The notes under the pieces are model-generated. The model searched no databases, was not told the DNA's origin, and was given only the letters and a program-made list of their open reading frames with translations. A program made the position numbers and the translations under genes. Shown one piece after another: positions 1 through 8,340 of a stretch of DNA of 64,000 nucleotides (position 1 is its first letter; the number at the start of each line of letters is the position of its first letter). Origin of the DNA: Coprobacter tertius (GTDB lineage: Bacteria > Bacteroidota > Bacteroidia > Bacteroidales > Coprobacteraceae); the NCBI RefSeq assembly GCF_024330105.1, contig NZ_JANDHW010000002.1, positions 62,001-126,000 on the forward strand. The letters run 5' to 3'.

Positions 1-355
1 TTACAATTATAGAAAATAAATAGAGAAATCTCAAATTTATTTTAGTAAAAGATGGCTATCGGCAAAGGTATTATTTTTTGTTAGCGGATGAATTGAATTG
101 GTCTTACACCTTTCTTTTTAGCGGTCCAAAAAAGGATTGTTGAATGTTGATTTTAGTCTGTTTGAATATATTTTGTTGAATTCCTGATTAAAATATAAAT
201 CACTAAAATTTTTGTTTTTACAATCCATTTTCCTCAAAATTTTTTGTTTACAACCTTCTTGTATTTATCTGCTCTTATTTTCGTTTTTTATCTCTATCTT
301 TGTAGAGAATAAATAAATTAAATTTGTTTACATTTTTACACTAAATAGCACGCAA
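1..355. other. AT-rich upstream region of galE
   Basis: No convincing coding sequence is visible here. The region carries the galE promoter (295-302) and, on the minus strand, a TACCTTTG box (read from 63-70) that could fire leftwards into a gene outside the window. No matching -33 TTTG was found for that box, so it is only a candidate. Confidence 0.5.
295..302 (+). promoter_or_regulatory. Bacteroidota -7 box for galE
   Basis: TATCTTTG matches the Bacteroidota -7 consensus TAnnTTTG exactly and lies 53 nt before the galE start codon. No exact -33 TTTG is present at the usual spacing. Confidence 0.55.
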
Positions 356-1390
356 ATGAAAGGGAAAATTTTGGTGACCGGAGGAGCCGGTTATATCGGA
401 TCTCATACTGCAGTAGAATTACAAAATGCAGGTTATGAGGTGGTTATTATAGATAATCTTTCGAATTCGAATGCCGGCGTTATCGATGGTATCGAGAAAA
501 TAACAGGGATACGTCCTGTATTTGTCGAGATGGATGTACAGGATAAGGAAGCATTGCGAAAAGTTTTTGAAGAGAATAAAGGGATAAAAGGAATTATCAA
601 TTTTGCTGCTAGTAAAGCAGTCGGTGAATCGGTACAGAAACCGTTATTATATTATCGCAATAATTTGGTTACTTTATTGAATTTGATGGATCTTATGCCG
701 GAATATGGGGTTGAAGCACTTGTATTTTCGTCTTCTTGTACTGTATATGGTCAACCCGATGTACTACCGGTAGATGAGCAGGCTCCTATCAAACCGGCTT
801 TGTCTCCTTACGGGAATACCAAGCAGATCTGTGAAGAAATAATTAAAGATGCCGTTTATTCGGGAGTACCTTATAAGTCGATCATTTTACGTTATTTCAA
901 TCCTGTTGGCGCGCATCCGTCGGCCGAAATCGGAGAATTACCTTTAGGCGTACCTCAGAATTTATTGCCCTATGTTACGCAAACTGCTATGGGAATACGG
1001 CAGGAATTGAGTGTGTATGGAGATGATTACGATACTCCCGATGGCTCGTGTATAAGGGATTACATAAATATAGTAGATTTGGCAAAAGCTCATGTAATCG
1101 CTGTTAATCGTATGATCGCTGGACAGTCGAAAGATAATGTGGAAGTATTTAATCTGGGCACCGGAAGAGGAGTTTCGGTATTGGAACTGATAAATACCTT
1201 TGAAAAAGCAACGGGGGTAAAGGTTAAATACAAGATCGTAGGTCGCCGTGAAGGAGATATTGAAAAAGTTTGGGCTAATCCTGCTCATGCTAATAAAGAA
1301 TTGGGTTGGATTGCTGAAGAATCGTTGGAAGATACTTTGGCTTCGGCATGGAAGTGGCAGCAAAAATTGAGAGAGAGAGGTATTATGTAA
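356..1390 (+). CDS. galE: UDP-glucose 4-epimerase
   Basis: Interconverts UDP-glucose and UDP-galactose in the cytosol, for galactose use and for supplying nucleotide sugars to surface glycans. The 344-residue protein has the extended-SDR layout: NAD-binding GGAGYIGS at residues 9-16, the SSSCTVYG serine segment at 125-132 and the catalytic YGNTK (Tyr152, Lys156). Length is normal for GalE (about 340). It is a single-gene transcript with a -7 box at 295-302 and a strong terminator just after the stop. It may supply UDP-sugars to the polysaccharide locus far downstream, but that is inference. Alternative: a closely related UDP-hexose epimerase with different substrate range. Confidence 0.95.
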   Translation: MKGKILVTGGAGYIGSHTAVELQNAGYEVVIIDNLSNSNAGVIDGIEKITGIRPVFVEMDVQDKEALRKVFEENKGIKGIINFAASKAVGESVQKPLLYYRNNLVTLLNLMDLMPEYGVEALVFSSSCTVYGQPDVLPVDEQAPIKPALSPYGNTKQICEEIIKDAVYSGVPYKSIILRYFNPVGAHPSAEIGELPLGVPQNLLPYVTQTAMGIRQELSVYGDDYDTPDGSCIRDYINIVDLAKAHVIAVNRMIAGQSKDNVEVFNLGTGRGVSVLELINTFEKATGVKVKYKIVGRREGDIEKVWANPAHANKELGWIAEESLEDTLASAWKWQQKLRERGIM

Positions 1391-1410
1391 TTATTTTGAA
1401 TATAGGTTTT

Positions 1411-1446
1411 TAGAAAGGCCTGTCTGTTAACAGACAGGCCTTTCTA
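1411..1446 (+). terminator. Intrinsic terminator of galE
   Basis: A perfect 36-nt palindrome (TAGAAAGGCCTGTCTG stem, TTAA centre) starts 20 nt after the galE stop. The stem is long and the 3' side is U-rich, as expected of an intrinsic terminator. Confidence 0.85.
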
Positions 1447-1742
1447 TTATGAGTAAGGAAAAATATCGTATGGGAGGGGGTAGATGATGCGTATAACTGG
1501 GGAATCTTATAGAATATGTCGGTTTGTATTGTGTATTAAATATTCTCAAATAAATTTTTTTGTTATTACTTTTTAAGTGAAATGATTAGATTTGTATATT
1601 AGAAAATGTATAAAAACAGGGAAAAAATAATGATGGTATCGAATATGCAAGGCATATATGGTAGCAGGATATTAGATAAAGATATTTGTAAATATTTGCA
1701 ATAGTGGTATTGAAAAAGAAAATTTTTTAGGTGAAAAATATT
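1447..1742. other. Gene-free spacer between galE and the PerR-like gene
   Basis: About 300 nt of AT-rich sequence without a supported gene on either strand. The right end runs into the operator/promoter region of the Fur-family regulator. Confidence 0.5.
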
Positions 1743-1774
1743 TAGAAATATTTCTATATTAGAATTATTCTAAT
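1743..1774 (+). promoter_or_regulatory. Tandem PerR/Fur-like palindromic operator
   Basis: Two similar inverted repeats stand side by side. 1743-1756 is the 14-nt perfect palindrome TAGAAATATTTCTA. 1758-1774 is the 17-nt perfect palindrome ATTAGAATTATTCTAAT (8-1-8). The second resembles the PerR box (TTATAAT-N-ATTATAA). Their centres are about 16.5 nt apart, and the second abuts the -7 box at 1775-1782. This position predicts repression, probably autoregulation, by the regulator encoded immediately downstream. Confidence 0.65.
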
Positions 1775-1782
1775 TAACTTTG
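1775..1782 (+). promoter_or_regulatory. -7 box of the perR-rbr transcript
   Basis: TAACTTTG is a perfect TAnnTTTG box 33 nt before the regulator start codon. The -33 region (around 1751-1756) is occupied by the palindrome at 1743-1756, consistent with repressor occlusion. Confidence 0.65.
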
Positions 1783-1815
1783 CGGAGTTAAAAAACAAAA
1801 GAAAAGGATACGGGA

Positions 1816-2229
1816 ATGTTACCGCACACAAAAATAGTAGAATTATTTCGCTCCCGGGGGATAAAGGTAACTCCTCAACGGGTAGCCGTATATTCGGCCT
1901 TAACCGGATTGAAGCATCCCTGTCCGGAGGATGTTATCGGGAAGGTGAAAGAAACTTTTCCTGCTATTTCTACAGCTACGATTTATAATAGTCTCGATTT
2001 TTTAGTTCAGAAAAACCTGATACGTAAAGTGAATACGGCCGATAATCGTATGTGTTTCGATTGGGATATGAGTGAACATTATCATATTTATTGTGCCGAT
2101 AGCCGTAAGATACTGGATTTTCGGGATGAAGAACTTACTCGAATGATCCGGGAATATATCGGAAAAAAGTGTATTTCCGGTTTTGAACTTACTGATATAC
2201 AATTACAATTAGTGGGTTATATGAAATAG
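1816..2229 (+). CDS. perR: Fur-family, PerR-type peroxide regulator
   Basis: A 137-residue Fur-family metalloregulator. The N-terminal winged helix is recognisable ([12 protein letters not shown], residues 18-29; [12 protein letters not shown], 52-63). Ligands that align with those of Bacillus PerR are present: His34, Asp82, His88, His90 and Asp101. Asp101 corresponds to the PerR-specific Asp104, which argues for PerR rather than Fur. Only one of the four structural-zinc cysteines is kept (Cys93); the CxxC partner is Ser96, and the C-terminal CxxC is missing because the protein ends early. It sits upstream of rubrerythrin behind a palindromic operator, so peroxide-responsive control of rbr is likely. 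The symbol is by homology and context. Confidence 0.8.
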   Translation: MLPHTKIVELFRSRGIKVTPQRVAVYSALTGLKHPCPEDVIGKVKETFPAISTATIYNSLDFLVQKNLIRKVNTADNRMCFDWDMSEHYHIYCADSRKILDFRDEELTRMIREYIGKKCISGFELTDIQLQLVGYMK

Positions 2230-2263
2230 ATTGAAAACAAGAACTTTTAAAAACTTAACGATT

Positions 2264-2839
2264 ATGAAAAGTGTCAAAGGAACAAAAACAGAACAGAATT
2301 TGTTGAAATCATTTGCAGGTGAATCTCAGGCTCGCAGTCGGTATACTTTTTTTGCCAGTGTAGCTAAAAAAGAAGGATATGAGCAGATTGCCGGGGTATT
2401 TATGGAAACTGCCGAACAAGAAAAAGAACATGCTAAAAAGTTTTTTAAATATCTCGAAGGGGGAATGGTTGAAATTACCGCTTCATATCCGGCCGGTATT
2501 ATTTCGACTACAGAAGAAAACCTTCGCGCAGCAGCTGCAGGTGAAAATGAAGAATGGGCTGAGTTGTATCCTGAATTCGCACGCATAGCCGATGAGGAAG
2601 GATTTCCTCAAATTGCGGTAACTTTCCGTATGGTAGCGCGTGTAGAAGCTGAACATGAAGCTCGTTACCGGAAATTACTCGAACGTGTGGAAGCCGGAAA
2701 ATTCTTTGAAGAAGAGGAAGAAATAGAGTGGCAATGCCGCAATTGTGGATATGTACATAAGGGGAAAAAAGCACCGGCGAAATGTCCCGCTTGCGAGCAT
2801 CCTCAGGCTTATTTCGAACGGAAGAAAAACAATTATTGA
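2264..2839 (+). CDS. rbr: Rubrerythrin
   Basis: A non-haem diiron peroxidase that reduces hydrogen peroxide to water in anaerobes. The 191-residue protein has the ferritin-like four-helix domain with carboxylate/His ligands (Glu20, Glu53, His56, later ExxH at about 127-131). A C-terminal rubredoxin-like domain has Cys158, Cys161, Cys174 and Cys177. The ATG at 2264 is preferred over an upstream TTG at 2231, which would add 11 residues not expected in the family. It lies 34 nt after the PerR-like gene, most likely on the same transcript, and a terminator follows at 2903. Confidence 0.95.
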   Translation: MKSVKGTKTEQNLLKSFAGESQARSRYTFFASVAKKEGYEQIAGVFMETAEQEKEHAKKFFKYLEGGMVEITASYPAGIISTTEENLRAAAAGENEEWAELYPEFARIADEEGFPQIAVTFRMVARVEAEHEARYRKLLERVEAGKFFEEEEEIEWQCRNCGYVHKGKKAPAKCPACEHPQAYFERKKNNY

Positions 2840-2902
2840 TCTTTTTAGGGTAGGACGATAGCGAATGATCGTAATATCCCTGACAGGTCTTTAAAGATAG
2901 CG

Positions 2903-2940
2903 AACACTCTGGCAAAAAAGTTTTTACCGGAGTGTTTTTT
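2903..2940 (+). terminator. Intrinsic terminator of the perR-rbr unit
   Basis: AACACTCTGG pairs with CCGGAGTGTT (one T-G wobble) and is followed by a run of T. It ends 28 nt before the next start codon. Confidence 0.75.
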
Positions 2941-2967
2941 TATAAATATATTTAAAATAGTTAAGGT

Positions 2968-3285
2968 ATGGAATTTTTACAGACTTGGCATCTTCTTGGA
3001 CTGATTATCGGAATTTCGACTTTTCTGATTATAGGGATATTTCATCCGGTCGTTGTAAAAGCCGAATATTATTGGGGAACCCGCTGTTGGTGGTTGTTTC
3101 TTGTTCTTGGCCTTGGTGGCATTGTTCTTTCTTTGCTTGTAGATAATATTCTTGTCGCAGCTCTGTCGGGCGTCTTCGCATTTTCTTCTTTTTGGACGAT
3201 TAAAGAAATATTCGAACAGGAAGAGCGAGTAAAGAAGGGGTGGTTTCCACGTAATCCGAAACGTAAGTATAAATGGGATAACTGA
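2968..3285 (+). CDS. DUF4491-type small membrane protein
   Basis: A 105-residue protein of unknown function with three hydrophobic segments (about residues 8-30, 41-60 and 62-78) and a basic C-terminus. The segment FHPVVVKAEYYWG (about 25-37) is what I associate with the DUF4491 family of Bacteroidota inner-membrane proteins. The preceding terminator at 2903-2940 suggests its own expression, but no clear promoter box is visible between the two. No function can be deduced. Confidence 0.75.
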   Translation: MEFLQTWHLLGLIIGISTFLIIGIFHPVVVKAEYYWGTRCWWLFLVLGLGGIVLSLLVDNILVAALSGVFAFSSFWTIKEIFEQEERVKKGWFPRNPKRKYKWDN

Positions 3286-3305
3286 TTTTAGCTCAAATGC
3301 TTTCT

Positions 3306-4010
3306 TTAGGTAAAGTATGGACGCATATTTTTTTTGTAAATATCCTGTATCTTATCGTCGTTTTTATAATTGATATGTAACAAAGGGGGGGGGATGGCGA
3401 ACGATATATAGGTACGGGCTTTCGGGTTTTTGTAAATATAGGATGGCGGGCAAATCATTTTTAAGCAGGAAATTACCTTTTTGTACGTTCATCCATGAAA
3501 ATCCGTTTGTACGTAAACGTATCGGGGGTATAGATTCTATCGATTCTATATCGGAAAAAGGGATAGTTTGTCCGTAACTACCCGTAATGGTGATTGCGTC
3601 TGCATTAACCTTTATTTCTGATGACCGGGTATTATAAATAAATTCTCCGGCAATAGTTAATACGACTATAATAATTCAGTTACTTTTCGATTTGTGATAA
3701 AGCAGGTTGATATGGGTGTTATGTGTGTATTTATGAGCCTGAAATAACATATATACCGTAATGTGGAATAAGAATATAGGAATGATAAAATCGATAAATA
3801 CTTGAAAGTTGAATAGGTGGAGTAACGCTTGTGAAGCAATGATACCACATCCCATTACCATCATGTTATTTCTTACGATACGGGCGGGACTTTTATATCA
3901 ACTTCTTTTTCCTTTTCATCCGATAAAGAGTTGTAACCTGCTATTAGCCAGGGATATTTTTATGCAAATATACTAATGATAACAAGTAAAGCACCGGTAA
4001 TATAATTAAT
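3306..4010 (-). pseudogene. Decayed DUF3784-type membrane protein with PH-like C-terminal domain
   Basis: Reading the minus strand through several frames recovers one recognisable protein. First comes an N-terminal hydrophobic helix (4010 downwards, TGALLVIISIFA), then an in-frame TAA. Next is the DUF3784 motif KYPWLIAGYNSLSDEKEK (about 3957-3904), then a frameshift. A second membrane region follows (3864-3679), ending in an in-frame TGA. Last is a soluble domain (about 3675-3394, containing ITGSYGQTIPFSDIESIE), resembling the bacterial PH-like part of these proteins. A frameshift at a nine-base C run (minus strand; 3385-3393) separates the final residues, DDKIQDIYKKNMRPYFT. Two stops and two shifts make sequencing error or phase variation unlikely to explain everything; this is a dying gene. 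Confidence 0.75.
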
Positions 4011-4036
4011 AGTGTCTATAGTATATTATTTATATA

Positions 4037-4044
4037 CAAATATA
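4037..4044 (-). promoter_or_regulatory. -7 box upstream of the DUF3784 pseudogene
   Basis: TATATTTG on the minus strand, just upstream of the reconstructed N-terminus, fits TAnnTTTG. It may be the relict promoter of the decayed gene. A second identical box occurs at 3965-3972 inside the remnant. Confidence 0.35.
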
Positions 4045-4212
4045 TCTTTTTTAATTTCAAGTAGATTCTGAAATCAAAATATATGATCGGCTTGTTATAT
4101 ATTTAGATAGGATAAAAGAGCGTTTTTCGATAATTAACGGCGAATTCTTTTTTTTATTGTGGAAAAGCCGTATCTTTATATCCATTTTTATAGGTTCTTT
4201 AAAATTAAGAAT

Positions 4213-4596
4213 ATGAAAACGATAAAGGCATTGGGTATTATGTTATGTGGTTGCTGTCTGATGAATGCAGTCTCGGCCGCAGCATTGTCTCAGCCTGTTG
4301 GTATTCAGAATTCTTCCGGAGACCCGGTTATACAGAAACAAACGGCTGTTTCTTCCGATAGCGGTTCGCAGATACGATTGGCGAGTGCAGCGAATGCAGA
4401 TGGTATAGAAATATATAGCAGCGACGGTTATATTTATGTACGTTCTCCGAAAAGGGTAGAGGCGAAAGTTTTCAGTATATTGGGGCAATTAGTCGCTAAT
4501 CCTTATGTAGGGCCGGGGCTTACCGAAATACAAATACAGGCACGAGGCATTTATATTGTCAAAGTGGGAACAGTAACGCAGAAAGTAGCATTATAA
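4213..4596 (+). CDS. Small secreted protein with T9SS-sorting-domain-like C-terminus
   Basis: A 127-residue protein with a clear signal peptide (MKTIKALGIMLCGCCLMNAVSAAA). The C-terminal 65 residues have a beta-sandwich pattern (IEIYSSDGYIYVRSP, then VFSILGQLVANP and GIYIVKVGTVTQKVAL) that resembles the type A C-terminal sorting domain of Bacteroidota type IX secretion cargo. Such domains normally follow a large catalytic region; here only about 35 residues of low-complexity linker precede it. The ATG at 4213 is chosen because it begins the signal peptide; an upstream GTG at 4159 would bury it. Function unknown. It may be an orphan sorting domain or a DUF6383-like protein. Confidence 0.65.
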   Translation: MKTIKALGIMLCGCCLMNAVSAAALSQPVGIQNSSGDPVIQKQTAVSSDSGSQIRLASAANADGIEIYSSDGYIYVRSPKRVEAKVFSILGQLVANPYVGPGLTEIQIQARGIYIVKVGTVTQKVAL

Positions 4597-4618
4597 CTTT
4601 TTTACTGAAAGATAAAAT

Positions 4619-4644
4619 AAAAGGGGATATCGATATCCCCTTTT
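4619..4644. terminator. Bidirectional terminator between convergent genes
   Basis: A perfect 26-nt palindrome (AAAAGGGGATATC arm) with A/T runs at both ends lies between the secreted-protein stop (4596) and the rpiB stop (4654). It can serve both strands. Confidence 0.85.
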
Positions 4645-4653
4645 GTATTTTAT

Positions 4654-5106
4654 TTATCGGCATGGAATCTTGTCAATTCTTTTTTGGTGTCGCCCTCCTT
4701 CAAAAGGTGTTTCAAGGAAGGTTTCCACGATATGACGAGCTGTTTCGTTATCGATGAAGCGTCCTGGCATGGCACATATGTTGGCGTCGTTATGCAGTCT
4801 TGCTAAACGGCTTATTTCTACGGTCCAGCAAAGAGCCGAACGTATGCCCTGATGTTTGTTAAGAGTCATATTTATGCCGTTTCCGCTTCCGCAAATAGCG
4901 ATTCCCGGATAACATTCTCCTTTTTCTACAGCGATTGCCAACGGGTGTGCATAATCGGGATAGTCACTGCTTTCGGATGAATATGTTCCGAAATCGTGAT
5001 ATTCGATTCCTTTTTCTTTTAAAAGCTCTATAACGAACTGCTTCATTTCAAATCCGGCGTGATCGGAAGCCAGCCCTACAGGAACGCCTTGTTTTAATAT
5101 ACTCAT
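4654..5106 (-). CDS. rpiB: Ribose-5-phosphate isomerase B
   Basis: Isomerises ribose 5-phosphate and ribulose 5-phosphate in the non-oxidative pentose phosphate pathway. The 150-residue protein carries the RpiB/LacA signatures: SDHAG (residues 14-18), the catalytic Cys72 within ICGSGNG, and RLHNDAN (His105). Length is typical. It follows the ABC ATPase gene on the same strand after 54 nt and is probably co-transcribed with it. It is not paired with a transketolase gene here. Confidence 0.92.
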   Translation of the reverse strand: MSILKQGVPVGLASDHAGFEMKQFVIELLKEKGIEYHDFGTYSSESSDYPDYAHPLAIAVEKGECYPGIAICGSGNGINMTLNKHQGIRSALCWTVEISRLARLHNDANICAMPGRFIDNETARHIVETFLETPFEGGRHQKRIDKIPCR

Positions 5107-5160
5107 AATTTGATCGAATTTTTCTGTACTTCATACAAAATTAAAAAATATCTCGCAGGT

Positions 5161-6597
5161 TCAAACGTTTTTAGTAAGTTTAAATGTATGATTAACACAA
5201 GCTGGCATTTCTTGCGGATAATGGGTTACGTATACAAGGGTTTTGCTGGGTTGGTCGCAATATTGTTCGATAATACGGCTCGCTCTGTTTTTATTCGAAA
5301 TATCGAGACCGTGTAACGGTTCGTCGAGAATAAGAAGATCGGGATTTTTTACGAATGCCCTTGCCAGCAATACGAGTCTTTGCTCACCTGATGAGAGGGT
5401 AATGAAAGAGCGTTGGGCTAAGTGATCGATACCGAAGATATGCATCCATTTTATAGCTGTTATTTCCTGACTGGGGTTACATTTGCGATATAATCCTATG
5501 GAATCGAAAAATCCCGATCCTACAATTTCTACTGAAGGTACATTTTCGGTATAATATAGATGCATTTCGGGAGAGACATATCCGATGTGCTTTTTTATTT
5601 CCCATATACTTTCTCCGCTTCCTCGTTTTCGATCGAAAAGATAGAATGTATTGGCATAAGATTGAGGATTATCGGCATAAATCAGACTGAGTAAAGTCGA
5701 TTTTCCAGCTCCGTTCGGTCCTAACAATGCCCATTTTTCGCCATTTTTCACTTCCCAGTCTATATTTTTCAGAATTGTGCGGTTACCGTATTTTATATTT
5801 ACTTTTTCCATTCGGAAGGTAACATCGTGTTGTGATATGCTGTCTTCAGAACCAGGTAAAGATATTGTTTCTTTGCCGGATGGAAATAGTTGCTCGATGT
5901 ATGCTTTGTTATTAATAAACTCCTCTCGAGTGGCGGGAACAGGTCGTTTTTTTTTGAAGAAAGGAAGGATATGAGTGACAGAGTCGGGAATATCGGAAGG
6001 GTCGGACAGTAAAAGTATGGTTTGTAATTCTTGTACTGATGCCATTTCCTGTAATAGATTGTTCAACTGAATACGTGATGCCGCATCGAGTCCTATAAAC
6101 GGATTATCGAGAATAAGTATTTTAGGATTACTCATTAAAGTTTTGTAAATAAGAAATTTACGTAATTCTCCGCTTGATAGAGATATGATTTTTTTACTAA
6201 GCATCTCTTCGATGTTAAAATGATGCATAAAACGATCGGTTTCTTTTCCGGTCGTATATTTTTTTAATATCTCGCCAATAGTAGGAACGTCATCTGTTTC
6301 GGTCGAGTGCCAACGCTGTTGATAATAAGTATTACGACTGTCGGTAAAGGAATGAATGTCTTTAAATGCGATCGATTTTATAATTTCACTGGTTTTTTCA
6401 TTATGGGAAAAACGAATATTACCTTCCTTCAGCGAGATCTTACCTTGTAATATATCGGAGAATAATGTTTTACCCGAACCATTGGGACCTACAAATGCCC
6501 ACTGTTCATTATCTTTCATTTCCCAAAATACAGGTTCGTTAAAACGTAGTTCGGGGATGCGTGGGACTATATTGTTTACACTTATCGTTATGCTCAT
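5161..6597 (-). CDS. Duplicated ABC-type ATP-binding protein (ModF/PhrA-like)
   Basis: A 478-residue soluble protein with two ABC ATPase domains and no membrane segments. Domain 1 has Walker A GPNGSGKT (37-44), signature LSSGELRK and a Walker B ending LDNP rather than LDEP. Domain 2 has GPNGAGKST, LSSGEQRL and LDEPLHGLD. The Asn in place of the first catalytic Glu suggests that one site hydrolyses ATP poorly. The organisation matches the ModF group (molybdate/photorepair-named ATPases), whose role is unclear. No Mod permease is nearby. The start at 6597 is favoured because a -7 box lies at 6622-6629; a longer reading frame to 6723 would begin upstream of it. Confidence 0.85.
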   Translation of the reverse strand: MSITISVNNIVPRIPELRFNEPVFWEMKDNEQWAFVGPNGSGKTLFSDILQGKISLKEGNIRFSHNEKTSEIIKSIAFKDIHSFTDSRNTYYQQRWHSTETDDVPTIGEILKKYTTGKETDRFMHHFNIEEMLSKKIISLSSGELRKFLIYKTLMSNPKILILDNPFIGLDAASRIQLNNLLQEMASVQELQTILLLSDPSDIPDSVTHILPFFKKKRPVPATREEFINNKAYIEQLFPSGKETISLPGSEDSISQHDVTFRMEKVNIKYGNRTILKNIDWEVKNGEKWALLGPNGAGKSTLLSLIYADNPQSYANTFYLFDRKRGSGESIWEIKKHIGYVSPEMHLYYTENVPSVEIVGSGFFDSIGLYRKCNPSQEITAIKWMHIFGIDHLAQRSFITLSSGEQRLVLLARAFVKNPDLLILDEPLHGLDISNKNRASRIIEQYCDQPSKTLVYVTHYPQEMPACVNHTFKLTKNV

Positions 6598-6621
6598 TGT
6601 ATAATATTGATTTACAAATTG

Positions 6622-6629
6622 CAAAGGTA
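6622..6629 (-). promoter_or_regulatory. -7 box of the ABC ATPase-rpiB transcript
   Basis: TACCTTTG on the minus strand, 25 nt before the ATG at 6597. It matches TAnnTTTG and fixes the start choice; no strict -33 TTTG is visible. Confidence 0.6.
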
Positions 6630-6791
6630 AGTAATATATTAATAATGAAAGGAAGAAGAATGTATTTTCGATATGGAAATTGTCATAATACCATTTTATA
6701 ATATCTGGGGGCATGTAAAACAACTCTGTTATTTTTATCTGTCGAATCGGAAAAAAGAGATAATGAGAATCTGTTTTTCCTGCTCATTTTA

Positions 6792-6799
6792 TACCTTTG
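6792..6799 (+). promoter_or_regulatory. -7 box of the MFS exporter gene
   Basis: TACCTTTG, a perfect TAnnTTTG box, 55 nt before the start codon at 6854. Confidence 0.55.
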
Positions 6800-6853
6800 T
6801 CCGCATTCATCAAAACATAATAAAGACAAGCAGGAAATGCTTCGAATAATTTT

Positions 6854-8044
6854 ATGGGAAATAATATGTCTGTGAAAAGTTGGTTCCCGCTAATAGGTCT
6901 AACTTGTGCTGCTTTTATTTTTAATACGTCAGAATTTATACCGATCGGTTTATTAAGCGATATTGCAAAAGATTTTAAGATTACCGAGGCTCATGCAGGA
7001 TTACTTATTTCTGTATATGCATGGATTGTTACTTTACTTTCTTTGCCTTTGATATTGCTTGTTTCTAAAATAGAATTACGCAAATTGTTGCTTTTTACAC
7101 TTGTTTTGTTTGTCGGTTTTCAAGTATTTTCTTCTGTTTCGGCTAATTATGGAGCTTTGATGGCTTCACGAATAGGTGTAGCCTGTACTCACTCTGTTTT
7201 TTGGTCTATCGTATCACCTTTAGCTGTTCGTATAGTTCCCGATAAAAATCGGCCTCTTGCATTGAGTATGATTGTAACGGGAACTTCAGTGGCGATGATT
7301 TTGGGGCTTCCGTTAGGCCGTATAATCGGTTTGCATATCGGATGGAGAATGGCGTTTTTATGCGTAGGAGTTTTCGCATTTATAACGTTCCTGTATTTAA
7401 TATTTGTTCTTCCTAAAGTCCCGAGCCATGGTGGTTTTTCATTACACAGGCTTCCTGTATTATTGAAGAATAAGTTATTAGTAGGGCTATATTTACTTTC
7501 GTTTGCAATAGCGACATCGTATTATACCGGATATAGTTATATCGAACCTTTTTTAAAACAGGTTGCCGGACTGAAAGACAGTTGGATAACGTCGACTTTA
7601 ATGATATTCGGAGGTGCAGGCATATTAGGCAGTTTGTTCTTTTCTAAGTATTATGGTAAATATCCATATGCATTTGTCGGTATTGTAATTTTCAGTGTCT
7701 CTTTTTGTCTAATATTAATATATCCGTTTTCTTTTAACTCATATTTAATAATTCTATTGTGCGCATTTTGGGGTATGGCAGTTACTGCTTTTAATGTTGC
7801 TATGCAGGCAGAAATAATAAATAATTCACCTCAGAGTGCTACACCTGTATCTATGTCGATATTTTCAGGAATTTTTAATCTCGGGATAGGATGCGGCACG
7901 TTGATTGGAGGTGGAATATGTACTTATAGTTCTATTTCGTATATCGGGTATGTAGGTGGAATCCTTGCTGCTTTGGCTTTTATTTACTGGCAAAAAAAGG
8001 TATTAAAACAGTTAAAAAACAGGAAAGTTATTCCATGCCTATAA
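6854..8044 (+). CDS. MFS exporter of the SotB/AraJ (DHA1) type
   Basis: A 396-residue inner-membrane protein with about twelve hydrophobic segments. The opening segment (TCAAFIFNTSEFIPIGLL, about 18-35) is the hallmark of sugar-efflux and drug-efflux DHA1 transporters such as SotB/YdeA and AraJ. The loop between helices 2 and 3 and the GRIIGLHIGWRMAF region fit the motifs of the family. It probably exports small sugars or drugs by proton antiport; the substrate is unknown. It stands alone with its own promoter. A second in-frame ATG four codons on (6866) is an alternative start. Confidence 0.8.
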   Translation: MGNNMSVKSWFPLIGLTCAAFIFNTSEFIPIGLLSDIAKDFKITEAHAGLLISVYAWIVTLLSLPLILLVSKIELRKLLLFTLVLFVGFQVFSSVSANYGALMASRIGVACTHSVFWSIVSPLAVRIVPDKNRPLALSMIVTGTSVAMILGLPLGRIIGLHIGWRMAFLCVGVFAFITFLYLIFVLPKVPSHGGFSLHRLPVLLKNKLLVGLYLLSFAIATSYYTGYSYIEPFLKQVAGLKDSWITSTLMIFGGAGILGSLFFSKYYGKYPYAFVGIVIFSVSFCLILIYPFSFNSYLIILLCAFWGMAVTAFNVAMQAEIINNSPQSATPVSMSIFSGIFNLGIGCGTLIGGGICTYSSISYIGYVGGILAALAFIYWQKKVLKQLKNRKVIPCL

Positions 8045-8231
8045 GTTTGATATTCTTTTACTCTTTCTTTTATATTAAGCGGCTAAAGGGATTAAGCTGT
8101 AATAGAGATTCTGTCATTTATTAATTTCAATCGTTGCTTTTAATGAGAATTACGAAAGAAAGCTACTATTTAAAATATAAAAGAAATGATAGAAATTGAT
8201 AAAACTTTTTATAACGCATTAGTTTTTTACA

Positions 8232-8239
8232 TACCTTTG
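8232..8239 (+). promoter_or_regulatory. -7 box of the BamA/TamA-like gene
   Basis: TACCTTTG matches TAnnTTTG and lies about 100 nt upstream of the ATG at 8341, giving a leader of roughly 90 nt. Confidence 0.5.
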
Positions 8240-8340
8240 CCCCCTGTAATTAAACGTATTTCCGATTATTGATTGAGGTAATTAGGACCTATGCGAACAT
8301 GGACTGTCCTAAAGTGGTTATATATATTTATATATAAAGA

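Noticed and set aside
3385-3393. Nine-base G run as a phase-variation switch
   Set aside because: The same gene has two further stops and another frameshift, so slippage at this run could not restore a protein.
6598-6723. Longer N-terminus for the ABC ATPase
   Set aside because: The extension lies partly upstream of the -7 box at 6622-6629 and has no similarity to the family; the ATG at 6597 fits the domain start.
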